From NCBI GenBank assembly GCA_029204225.1, contig CM055111.1:46746255-46810254 (forward strand): a DNA stretch of 64,000 bases, read 5' to 3'. Position 1 is the first letter of the stretch, and each line of letters begins with the position of its first letter. A program made the translations under genes and the position numbers. This document shows, one piece after another, positions 33,633 to 43,315 of the stretch. The stretch comes from Diphasiastrum complanatum (taxonomy: Eukaryota > Streptophyta > Lycopodiopsida > Lycopodiales > Lycopodiaceae). A model generated the notes under the pieces. It was not told the DNA's origin. It saw only the letters and a list, made by a program, of their open reading frames with translations, and did no database searches.

Positions 33633-35267
33633 CACTACTAAAAGCTTTATTCACTACATATATGGGCATTTTGCCAAGTGACGCTACCATGCAAACTTAA
33701 AATTTAGCTGAACTTCTGGCTTTTTTTAACATGGATGTACCACGCATGGCACATCCACGCAAACAATTTTTCGTGAACCTTTGGTCAAACTTGGGTTGAC
33801 TATGAGACCTGGGAACAGTTTTTTGGTTCTCGCGTGTGGCAACTGCAATGTAATTGTTTTGTAGAATTAAGCACCAAAATATTTTCAGTGGCACTGCCAT
33901 GTGAGGCTATTAATTAACAGCTTCTCCTATAACAAGTGATTTGCTATGTGTGGCAAAATAAAGTGTACTAAAATTCTATTCAAAAAAGATCTATAATGAA
34001 CAATATGCTCATAAACAAAAGACTCTATAATCAAATCATAAGTAAATAATATATTTTTTAGAGTTGTGAATAAGTGCAAGTTAATAATGAAATGATTATT
34101 ATGTGAAATTATGATGCATTTCAAGATACTCAAAGTAATAATATCCAATTATGCTTGTATAGACATTATGATATGTTTATATATTGATAGACAAAAATGA
34201 ATATTGATATTTTTATAAATAATCTTGATATGGTAATTGATATTATAATGCAATGTTGTATACATTTGTGTGTTCAAGCAAAGATGAATGAATAATCAAT
34301 TGATTGTTTTGAATGCTTACGAACACATGGTGCATTATTGCCATAATGAGGATACTGCCATAAAGAAAATATTTTTTTAACTTTAGCCTACATTCTCTAT
34401 TTGTTTTCCTAATTTGTTCAAACATCTATTGATAAGTTTTTTAGCGATTAAACGATTGTGAGACGTGTTTGAAATGAAACTTAAGAAATGCAACATCGTA
34501 CAAATATTCAAGAATTTTGAAAACAATATATATTAGACTTTAAAAAATATTAATTATTACAAAATTGAATATGACACATACAGTTCATTTATTATCACAA
34601 GATTCAAATTCATGAGCCAATAAATCTTGCAACTCGTCACCACTTAAGGTTATTTTCATCATCATCATAGAAATCATACCCTCTCTCGTTATTTCCCTCA
34701 TGCAAAGAATCATTATTATCCTCTTCATCATCTCGGTCAAATTCATTTGACCATTTCTGGAGTTTTCAAGATTTAGAGAACTTGAAGATATTTCTACATC
34801 TTTATCAAGTATATTTGCTTTGTCCAAGTTCAGATCTTCCATTTCATTCTCAACATATGCATTTTCAAATACATGTCTTGCATGTGGCTTAACTTGAACA
34901 ACATACCACCAATTGTTGTTTAGTTGATTTGGCTAAAAATATATATGTACATTTAACAATGTTAAAATTAGAGAGTTGTTATCATCATAAAATTGTAGTT
35001 CACAACAAATAAATTTAGTGAAAGAGTGTAGATATTTAATATATTGCTTACTATCGACAAAAAGAAAAAAAATGTGAAACTCATACACATCCATTTACAA
35101 TGACGAGGCAACACCAATGTGTATGCAAAGTCCATGCTTGATGTCTTCATTGAATCAATAGCAAAGAATCCACTATGATCTTTTTTCACTATTGCACTTT
35201 ATACTTTATAGTTGCTTTTGAACCATTTTATGTCAAACAAAAAATATTTATCCATTTTAGAAAAACA
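33633..35267 (-). mobile_element. CACTA-2: truncated CACTA transposon, 3' end
   Basis: CACTACTAAAAGC at 33633 is a typical CACTA terminal repeat, and it cuts the Copia-6 RNase H. Next to it, 33640-33950 has short repeated motifs around gccatg and gtggcaa, as in subterminal regions. Minus-strand DUF4216-type coding fragments follow at 34585-35260 in the right orientation for this to be the element's 3' end. The other end is lost at 35267, where an LTR-like start (TGTGAAGAATAGG) begins. Confidence 0.7.
34585..35260 (-). pseudogene. CACTA-2 DUF4216-type transposase-associated fragment
   Basis: Translation from about 35250 downward gives DKYFLFDIKWFKSNYKV, a stop, then GFFAIDSMK and TLVLPRHCK. 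It matches in order the CACTA-1 segment at 49090-49246 (DKYFIFDVKWFK..TLVLPRHCE), the DUF4216 region. An intron probably follows HCK; the next exon resumes near 34934 with LNNNWWYVVQVKPHARHV and an acidic tail to 34585. DUF4216 accompanies tnp2 transposases in plant CACTA elements; its biochemical role is not known. An in-frame stop and the lost N-terminus make it a remnant. Confidence 0.75.
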
Positions 35268-35539
35268 TGTGAAGAATAGGCCAAATCTAGCTTGATCATT
35301 TTGTGTGGAGCATGTTCCCATGTGTGGAGGTAAGCATAATCATTTTATCTAATTTATGATGAGTTTAATAGTCAGTAGGCTTTAATATTGAGTTTTTGTG
35401 AGATAGTGACATTTGTCACATGATGTTAGGATTGAAATGCATCTATTTGGCCCAATCATATTTAGAGGCATAGATCACAAGGCCAATCACTTTAAGAGGT
35501 GCATTAAATGTGGACCAATCATGTTTAGTGGTGCACATC
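35268..35539 (+). repeat. LTR-like start of Copia-5
   Basis: TGTGAAGAATAGGCCAAATC at 35268 resembles the start of the Copia-2 LTR (TGTGAAGAATTGCC, then aaatctagcttgatca). Similarity fades after about 40 bp. No primer site is seen before gag sequence begins, so the piece is rearranged. Confidence 0.5.
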
Positions 35540-35845
35540 ATGAGGCCCAATCAAATTGTGTCCAATGAACTCTTAAGAGAATTGGAGCATGTGTCTCAGC
35601 CAAAGAGGCTTGGGATACTTTGCAAGCAATTTATGAGTCTAAAACCACTTCTAGACTCCTCAATCTTAGAAATAAAATCCTCCAGATTTTTCACAAGAGT
35701 GATGAGAGTGCTCAAAAAGATTATGTTTTGAGGGTCAAAGACTATAATAGGGAGCTTCCATTAATCAAAAGGAGCTTGTCCAAGTGGTGTCGAATGGTCT
35801 TAGTGATGAATTTGCTAACGTTGTTCAATGGAAGTACTAAGTTGC
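35540..35845 (+). pseudogene. Copia-5 gag fragment, plus strand
   Basis: Translation gives SNELLREL, then AKEAWDTLQAIYESKTTSRL, NKILQIFHKSDESAQ and YVLRV, matching Copia-2 gag. Frame changes occur near 35590, 35710 and 35770. It stops near 35845, where the strand of homology flips. Confidence 0.8.
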
Positions 35846-37115
35846 TTCTTTACTAGAGACTTGAACTTAATGAAAGCTTCATAAAGAAGACTTTTCTTTG
35901 ATAGTAACTCAATCCATGTGAATCTAGTACAATCATCTATAAAAGTTACATTCATCAAAGCACCTCCATTACTTGCATGTGAAAAACTATCTACATCAGA
36001 ATGTATGAGATCCAAGGGAGAGGTAGATCTTGATGAAGATCTCTTGTAAGAAGTTGTGTGACTTTGCAAGGCCACATGCCTCACACATCTTTCCACACTT
36101 TTTGAAGGCTCTTGATAGGCCAAGAGCTAGTTCCTTGCTTGCCATTGACTCCATAGATTGAAGATTAGGATGGCCTAATCTCTTATGCCATAGCTCCACT
36201 TGAGATAGCTCCTCCCTAGCCAAGTTCACACTTTCATTTGCAACATTAGCATCCAACTTAAATAGTCTACCTTGCTTAATGCCACTAGCTATGCACTTAT
36301 CATTTTTTGAGATGGAACAAACTCCATTCTTGAAGTGTACATCTAGTCCATTGTCCATTAATTGTCCTACACTAAGCAAGTTTCTTGAAATGGTAGAAAC
36401 ATACAAAACATTATCTAGATCTATCCTTTTAGATGTGCCTAAGCAAAGAGGAATAGATCCCATGCCATCTATCTTGCATGGGTGATCACTAGCAGTGTAA
36501 ATTGACTTTTTAGAGTCACTACAAGATAGAAGAGTGGAGAAATAATGTTGTTAAAAGACATGTGGGAACTAGCCCCACTATCTATCCACCATGTGTCTTG
36601 ACTTGAAGTTGGTGTAGATGCAACCATCAAGGATGTATTGAATCCATCCTCATCTTCTTCCTCTTGAGCAATGTTCCCTTGATCTCCATTTGCTTGTTGA
36701 TTCTTCTTCAAGTAGCATTCCGAGGCAAAGTGTCCTTTCTTTCCACACTTGAGCTTTGCCTTGTTCTTCACTTTGCCTTTGAAAGTAGATCCTCCATTCT
36801 TCATCTCGGCCGCCTTGCCTTGATTCTTCTTGAATGGATGTTTCTTCTTCTTGCTTTTGGACGTAAAGTTTGCTTTCTCCTCTCCTCCATTACGTGACAT
36901 GCCATCCATTCTTGTCTTGAGGTGTAGAAGCCTACTCTCCTCGGCGACAAGAACATTGTGCAACTTCCAATGGATGGAAGAGTGTCTTGAATAGCGAATG
37001 ATTGGACAGTTGGTGAACTCATCACCTAGATGATTTGTACTAGCTCTTGATCTTAAATGTTCTCTCCTATTGCACTTAATTCCTTGTTAAGAGATTTGAT
37101 CCTAAGGACCACAAC
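35846..37115 (-). pseudogene. Copia-5 gag to integrase fragment, minus strand
   Basis: Read from 37115 downward: VLRIKSLNKELSAIGEN, SFAIQDTLPS, LVAEESRLLHLK, a degraded zinc knuckle (KCGKKGHFASEC, first Cys block damaged), protease WWIDSGASSHMS, pre-integrase ELWHKRLGHPNLQSM with CEACGLAKSH, then integrase LIHSDVDSFS and FIDDCTRFTWIELLS, ending near KKQLST. At least three frameshifts are present (near 36960, 36530 and 36070). It starts exactly where CACTA-1 begins (37116) and ends head-on against the plus-strand gag fragment, so Copia-5 was inverted internally. Confidence 0.8.
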
Positions 37116-37690
37116 ACTCGTCGCGATTTGCGACATGTTTTGCGACGTGAATTGCGAGCTTAATGTTTTTTAATTCGTCGTGGACATCGGAAAAACACAT
37201 CACTATAAGGTCGTCGAAATCCGACGACTTTAAAAAATGTCACATTACGACGGGCACAACGTGCCGGATTTTGAAACGTGTTTTCCCGATCACGCAAACC
37301 CGATCTGACATGGACGTCGCAATGCGACATATAACGTGGACGTCGCATTGCAAGGTCCGACATGTACGTCGCATTGTGACATCCAAAGACGTCGCAAACC
37401 TCTGATGTGGACCTCACAAACGCTGTGACGTGGATGTCGCATTGCAACATTTCCGAATTCAGTCGGATTTTGACTTCTGTAAACACAGAATGATGCCAAA
37501 ATTTCACCGACGGATGTCCGACGCCCATCCGACGTCCATCCGACGTATGCTTGGACGTCGGATTCCAACGTCCCATAAAGTTGTCGGATTCCGACGTTTG
37601 TTAACAAAATGATCAAAAAATATGTCCAACGTCTGTCCGACGTCTATCTGACGTCTATTCGACGCGTTAGGACATCGGATTCCGACGTCC
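37116..37690. repeat. CpG-rich subterminal repeat block of CACTA-1
   Basis: Dense variants of gtggacgtcgcattgc occupy the first half (37300-37450), and variants of ccgacgtccatccgacg the second (37500-37690). The CpG density contrasts with the AT-rich surroundings. CACTA elements carry such subterminal repeats as binding sites for their own DNA-binding protein. Confidence 0.8.
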
Positions 37691-38218
37691 CAAATTAGGT
37701 AAAAATAAACAAAAAAATGCGTAAAAAATAGTGCGCGTATTTTTATCAGGTTGTTCTTGGAGTTGAGTTCTTGGAGAAGCGATGTTCGTGAATTGTTTTT
37801 AAAACAATATTTTTGAGTTGCAATCAACAGTTGGATCAAACAACAAACTAAGCATGAGGTACTTTTCATTCTTAAACTAATTTTCATTTTATATTTTATT
37901 GCATTACTTCATGTTCATTATGAATGACAATACTTTATTGCATTGCTTTGTGCACATCATAAACTTCATTTAGATTTTTAGATATAATATTGATTGTTGT
38001 TTTGAAATCCGACATTTCTTAGTTGATTATTACGTCAATCCACATCCCTAAATTTGACATTGCAATTTTTGGAAAAAAAAACATTGCACATATAAAAGTA
38101 GTGGCAATATAGCACAATCATTTGCTATAATAATATTTTTCATCATATGAATTAATGTATTACAAAATTGGTGCTTTAATGTCGCACGAGTCTTTCTAGA
38201 TCTAACATCAACTAAAAC
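37691..38218. other. AT-rich spacer inside CACTA-1
   Basis: No gene or repeat recognised between the subterminal block and the 3' end of the accessory gene. Confidence 0.5.
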
Positions 38219-39225
38219 TTATAAACCTAATCTACTCGTCGCGTCGTGACGTCCAGTCTGCATGAACACAAGCAAACAAACTACATTAATATTTAATGCC
38301 TGATCATATTAAATTAAATAAAATTGACGTCGAAATACAAACCACATTAGTATAAATACAAAAACTAGTACTTACATTTGGAGGATGACCCTCGCTCTTT
38401 AGTTTGTCGACTAATGCATCGTACGATTCTCTGAAGGCAAATTCGTACTCAGGCTTAGTTGGCAGACGTCCATAATCCACCAACTATCCTTGCATTCAAT
38501 TAAAGTTGAGATTATTCTAGGGCTCCGTTGAAGCAGCTAGTCATAATGCATATTAAAAAATAAAAGCATATAAAATCAAAGATAAACTATAAGAGTAGTG
38601 TAAGTTCACTTACCATGCTTGCTTGCAATCCCGCCTTTCCGCTCGAGCCCAACCTAGGATTGCCTATCCCATGCATCCTAGCGGCCGCAGCATCTTTTTG
38701 AATCTTGTATTTATCTGATGTTCGTTCATCTGCTTTTACACGATTCCAATCATTTCTTGAACACCACGAAGGCTTGGATTGCCCGTTCCTATAAGCTTGT
38801 CGTGCCATATCACGACGATGCCTAATCCATAAGCTCATATGCTTATGAATTTCCTTCTCCTCGAATTTCTCTTCTTGTTGGAATTTGTCACGATGGGTAC
38901 CAATAACCCGTCATTTATCGGTGGCAGGTTGTTCGGACCATTTACTAAATGATTTTTTGCCAAAATGACGTTGGCATAAAGAATAGAGTTGGTCCAAAAC
39001 CACCCTTCCTTTCCTATTGGCAATTATATTGCCTTGAGGATCCACATCATAATAAGGATTTGTGGATGACTCTTCGGTGGGGGCGGGAGCCGCGGCCTCT
39101 TGTGAGGGACCACCCTCATTTTGGCTAAGCATATTTTGTAGTTGTGTTCTTTGCTCGAGAGTTAATGATTCATATAAATTTTTTACAAAGTCTCTCGAGC
39201 TTTCACCACTGCCTGACCCCGACAT
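38219..39225 (-). pseudogene. CACTA-1 accessory protein gene, three exons, one in-frame stop
   Basis: Exons 38614-39225, 38376-38483 and 38219-38257 join in frame (204, 36 and 13 codons including stop TAA). Both introns have GTAAGT donors, and the acceptors are GGATAG and CATGCAG. The product starts MSGSGSGESSRDFVKNLYES and is about 252 residues. A low-complexity acidic/Pro/Ala region precedes YDVDPQGNIIANRKGR. A basic, Trp-containing C-terminal half follows (LWIRHRRDMARQAYRNG, then LGSSGKAGLQ, then DYGRLPTKPEYEFAF). It weakly recalls the plant Ptta/En/Spm family of CACTA DNA-binding proteins; I infer that role from context. One lesion is seen: TGA at 38911-38913. It is divergent from tnp2, with about 290 bp between them, which may hold a two-way promoter. 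Confidence 0.65.
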
Positions 39226-39513
39226 GATTACTACATTCGTAAACATACAATACATTACAATAAACCCTAATATATTGAAATGAAGTAGAAAAGAAAATCG
39301 ATTACAGAACTTTAATGCATATTGGAGTGGGACTTTCATACATGTGTTAACAAAAGAAGAGAGATATGCGTGTAGAGCTCGAACCTGCACCAAGATTGAC
39401 ATAAGAATCATGTAAGCGACAATGTATAAGAATAGGTATATCTAAAAATTAAAACATTGAAATCATACAATAATTTTATGTTATTTGTGTTTTGTACTTG
39501 TGCATATATGCAG

Positions 39514-41024
39514 TTTATCACAACGAGATGAATTACATTCAGATCAGTCTAGCGATGAAGACAGTACTCAAGTTAACATGGTAAGTAATAAACATGCATG
39601 TGTTCTTGTTCATAAAAACTTTGTTATTGTAAGTTAAAATATTGTGCTAAAGTGACATGTACTTGATTTTTGTTTCTCGTAGAAAAATTATTTTCAAAAT
39701 AAAATATGGTGCACATGCCTCAAGTGTGATGGACAAAAGATGTGTGAAAGACGCATTGTTGAAAATCATTTGTGGAAGTTTGGATGAAAAGAAGAAGGTC
39801 AACTATCGAATTTGGAAGACGTTGAGGTTTGTTAATTTTATATGATTGTTTTTTATTATAATCTTTGTCAATCTATATATGTCACTTATGAAATTTATTT
39901 CATGTGTGTAGCCAATACATCGAATGCCATTCCACGGAGTTGATCCATCTGTGTTTAGTTACAATCAACGTCAAGTTTTGATAGACATGAGAAAACAAAG
40001 AGTGAAACAAATTGAAGAGTCAAACACAATTGGAAAAGAGAATAATCAACTTGATTCTAATGATTATGATGATGAGCTACAACACGATGAAGCAATGCAC
40101 AGCATGTTTGAATCTTACTTTGAAACAAATGAGAATGATGATATGCATGCATCTTCTAATGAAAACGGAGATCACGAACAATTTGAGATGGATGAAGACG
40201 AGATTCTATTGCGCAAGGAGGCAGACACTCCTCTATATCCTGGAGCATCCATTTCAAGACTAGCTATGTCAGTTCTTATTCTAAACCTTCAAGCAACATA
40301 CAAATGGAGTGATCGTAGCGTGACATCTTTATTCGGGTACTTAACGCATAATACAACTATTATACTTTATAGCATATTTACATTAAGTTAATTTTTTTTT
40401 CTTTTCTAACAACTCACATTGCTCTTTTTTTAGGTTGTTGCATCGAATACTTCCGAAAGAAAATGTGATACCTAAAACACGAAAAGAAGCACGGAAGATG
40501 ATGACCGTGCTTGGAATGGATTACGACACAATGCATGCATGTCCAGAAGACCGTGTTCTATATAGAGGTGAGCGTTCAAAAAAGCTTCAATGTCCAGTGT
40601 GTAACGCTTCACGTTTTTGAGATGACGTACAAGGGGATAAAGTGCCAGAAAAGTGTTACACATTTTCCAATCATCCCACGATTGCAACGTTTATTTCGAT
40701 GTAAATCTTTGGCACAACTAATGGATTGGCATGTTAAAAATTGATCTACGGATGATGTGATGCGAGTACCAAGGGATTCACCTGCATGAAAACATATTGA
40801 AGACCAATGGCCCAAGTTTAAAAACGAACCTCGTAATTTGAGATTTGGCCTTGCTATGGATGGCGTAAATCCTTTTAGCGTTCAAGCGTCAACTTGGTCC
40901 ACATGGCCAGTTGTGCTCGTTAATTACAACATACCTCCATGGTTGAGTATTAAAATGGGACACTTGTTATTGGCTTTATTGATTCTAGGAAAGTACAAGG
41001 CCAAGAACATGGAAGTGTATCTTG
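39514..41024 (+). pseudogene. CACTA-1 tnp2 transposase, N-terminal half
   Basis: Exons seen: 39514-39579, 39683-39826, 39912-40336 and 40434 onward, with GT..AG borders that keep frame at the last join (SVTSLFG to LLHRILPK). Recognisable parts are a CTCLKC zinc-like start, EADTPLYPGASIS, CPEDRVLYRGE and KKLQCPVC, then the tnp2 catalytic region with FGLAMDGVNPF, STWPVVLVNYNIPPW and MEVYL. The protein would bind element ends and cut and paste CACTA DNA. Damage includes a frameshift near 39784, a frameshift after CNASRF (40619), a stop near 40742, and TGA for the expected Trp in DSPAWKH (about 40788). Copia-3 interrupts it after 41024. It lost function before or independently of the Copia insertion. 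Confidence 0.85.
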
Positions 41025-41665
41025 TGTGAAAGATTTCAGATCCATAAGATCCAATCTACTTGAATGATCTTTGGTTAGAAAGAGAAATACACTACCAATG
41101 TAGAAAAATCAGCATCTACACACAATTTGAGATGCAAACACTAATAGAACTTGATCAAACTTGAATGAAATGATTATGTACTGTTGCTGTCCGTAAAAAA
41201 CCAGCAAGCTACTGTATTTCACACGTGTGGATCCAAAAATAACAAATATAGATCATTTTACACATAGAATTGCAAGCAATCACCAAGATAGTGCACCAAT
41301 GGATAGTAGAACCCAAGAGAACCATGTATAAGCATGAAATGAGATAGAGAAGAGAGAAAATGACTCTCTCCACGAGTTACATCCTTTTATAGCAGGTCCA
41401 AACCCTATTTGGCCACTTGGCTTTCCCACCAAAATGCTAACCCTACCAATTTTGGGTCTAGATTCAATGTACCCAACTTATTCAAATTGAATCTACTCAA
41501 ACTCGCATTCTATCTTTCCCACACTTTCAAAAAGTGTTTATTCAAATGAAATTTAGACTAATGAACTTTGAAAAGTCAACCTCTAAGTCTAAAGAAAGTT
41601 TTGGCCTCAATATGCCAAATATGGAAATATTGCAAAATGTGATGAAACTAGTTGAATCTTTCACA
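41025..41665 (-). repeat. Copia-3 3' LTR (641 bp)
   Basis: TGTGAAAGATTTCAG..TTTCACA on the + strand. TATAAAAG is at 41394-41401 on the element strand and CACACGTGTG at 41220-41229. It lacks 9 bp present in the 5' LTR, between two ccaat copies. Confidence 0.95.
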
Positions 41666-42240
41666 CTCCCTCTTCAACTAGTTTTAGCATAGACTTTGAT
41701 AATACTCCAAGTGAAGTCCTATGCTTCATGAACAAGTCTTTTCCCAATGCTTTGGTGAAGATATCAGCTACACATTCCCTTGAAGACACATGTTGAAGCT
41801 CCACCTCCTTTGCAATGACTCGCTCCCTCACAAAATGATATTGTATCTCAATATGCTTGCTCCTAGCATGAAAGATAGAATTGGATGCCATTCTTTGGGC
41901 TGATTGATTGTCACAAAAGATGATTGGGCTCTCTGAAAAATCCAGCAAGTGAAGATCCTTGATCATCCTTTTGATCCATACCATCTCCTTTGTGCAATGT
42001 GTAAGAGCTTTGTACTCGGCCTCACTAGATGACAATGAGATAGTGGCTTGTTTCTTTGACATCCATGATATAGCTCCATCACCTATGAAAATACAATAAT
42101 AACTAATGGATTTCCTATCTGTTACATCTCCAGCATAGTCCGAATCTGAAAATCCAAAAGGATTAGGTGATGATCCCTCATACAATATGCCAAAATCTCG
42201 AGTTCCAATGATGTACCTCAAAACTTGCTTTCCTAGCTTC
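41661..42240 (-). pseudogene. Copia-3 RNase H remnant
   Basis: The fragment begins HWKLGKQVLRYIIGTRDFG and keeps the RNase H catalytic blocks FSDSDYAGD, SSSEAEYKAL and FCDNQSAQ, ending CVADIFTKALGKDL and LVEEGV with the stop inside the LTR, exactly as in Copia-1. RT should precede it; instead the replaced segment ends near 42245. The domain is intact in sequence but not connected in frame to the upstream ORF, which stops at 42473. Confidence 0.9.
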
Positions 42241-43315
42241 CAATGCTCCTAGCATAGTTTTTGCCAATAGAACTTTGATCCATCATAAGAATGATCTTCT
42301 TCCTAAGAATAGATCTCCTTTCAATGATCATGTAATGCTCAAAATAGAAACAACCATAATTGATATAGAGAATAGTGTCCACTTGGGATGCTTCACTATT
42401 TCTTACATCAATTTTGCATGTAAAAATGTGACTAGAACATGAAGAATCAAATAGAATGTAAATGAAATGATTCTACCATGCTTCAAACTCTGAACTCTCT
42501 GGAAAAATACAGCAAACAAACAATAAATGTGAGTGATCAACTTTTGCTTGCATGTCTCCTCTTCCTTTGTCCTTTGTTGCCTTGTATCCACCATGATACT
42601 CCATGAATGAGCCTCCATCTTCATCTTGCCACAAGAAACCATCAAACCTTGGAAATCCATGAGTAGGTGAGTACATTAATGATGCAAATCCAGCACCACA
42701 TGACTCCATAAACCAAGTAGTTTGCACTAGTCCATCTTCAAGATCTACTTGACACAAGAAAATGACCATGAATTTACCAAAAATTGACAATCTCCAAGTA
42801 TTGGCACCAAGTAGCTCAACACCTGAGAACTTAGCCATGGATGAGTGACATAATGAACCTCCAATAGCTTCATTTCCATCAGCAAAATCAGCCAAGAATG
42901 CTAGTACAAATCCAACATCAAAACAATGCTCACCAATGTAGCTAGTTTTACCATATCTTGACAATTTGCACACATCCACATGAAATTGCTCAAACATGAG
43001 ATAGAGCAAGTAAAGTAAACTTGAACAACACTTCCTTGCCGATACTTTGACCTTACTTGAGTCTTCAATATGCTGTAAAAACAGATCCATAACACCTTTG
43101 CCAATTACCTCTCCTTTGATGCTCTTGACTAGCTCCAAATTGCCAACTTCCCTTTTGACTAGTTGAAGCGCTTTGAGATCAACCTCTTGATGTTCAACTT
43201 GACCATCAAAGTCATTGAACAAAATTTGTTTTCCAGATCCATTACTTGATTTTACAGCAAGATAACATCCATCCACTTGCATAGCTCCATGTACACAAGA
43301 AGATCCTCCAAAAGA
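42241..43315 (-). other. Non-homologous segment replacing RT in Copia-3
   Basis: Copia homology holds up to MDLEYRFLMKSGT (about 43315) and resumes at HWKLGKQVLR (about 42240). Between them lies about 1.07 kb without RT motifs; there is no YVDD, TFAPVAK or GLKQAPR block. The first 840 bp stay open in the integrase frame and would add about 280 residues, including GGSSCVHGAMQVDGC and TTWFMESCGAGFASLMYSP, to the polyprotein. I do not recognise this sequence. It could be a captured host transcript or an element-specific accessory region. Confidence 0.75.

Noticed and set aside
37160-37887. Several overlapping frames of 60-138 codons on both strands
   Set aside because: They are open only because the CpG-rich subterminal repeats contain few stop codons.
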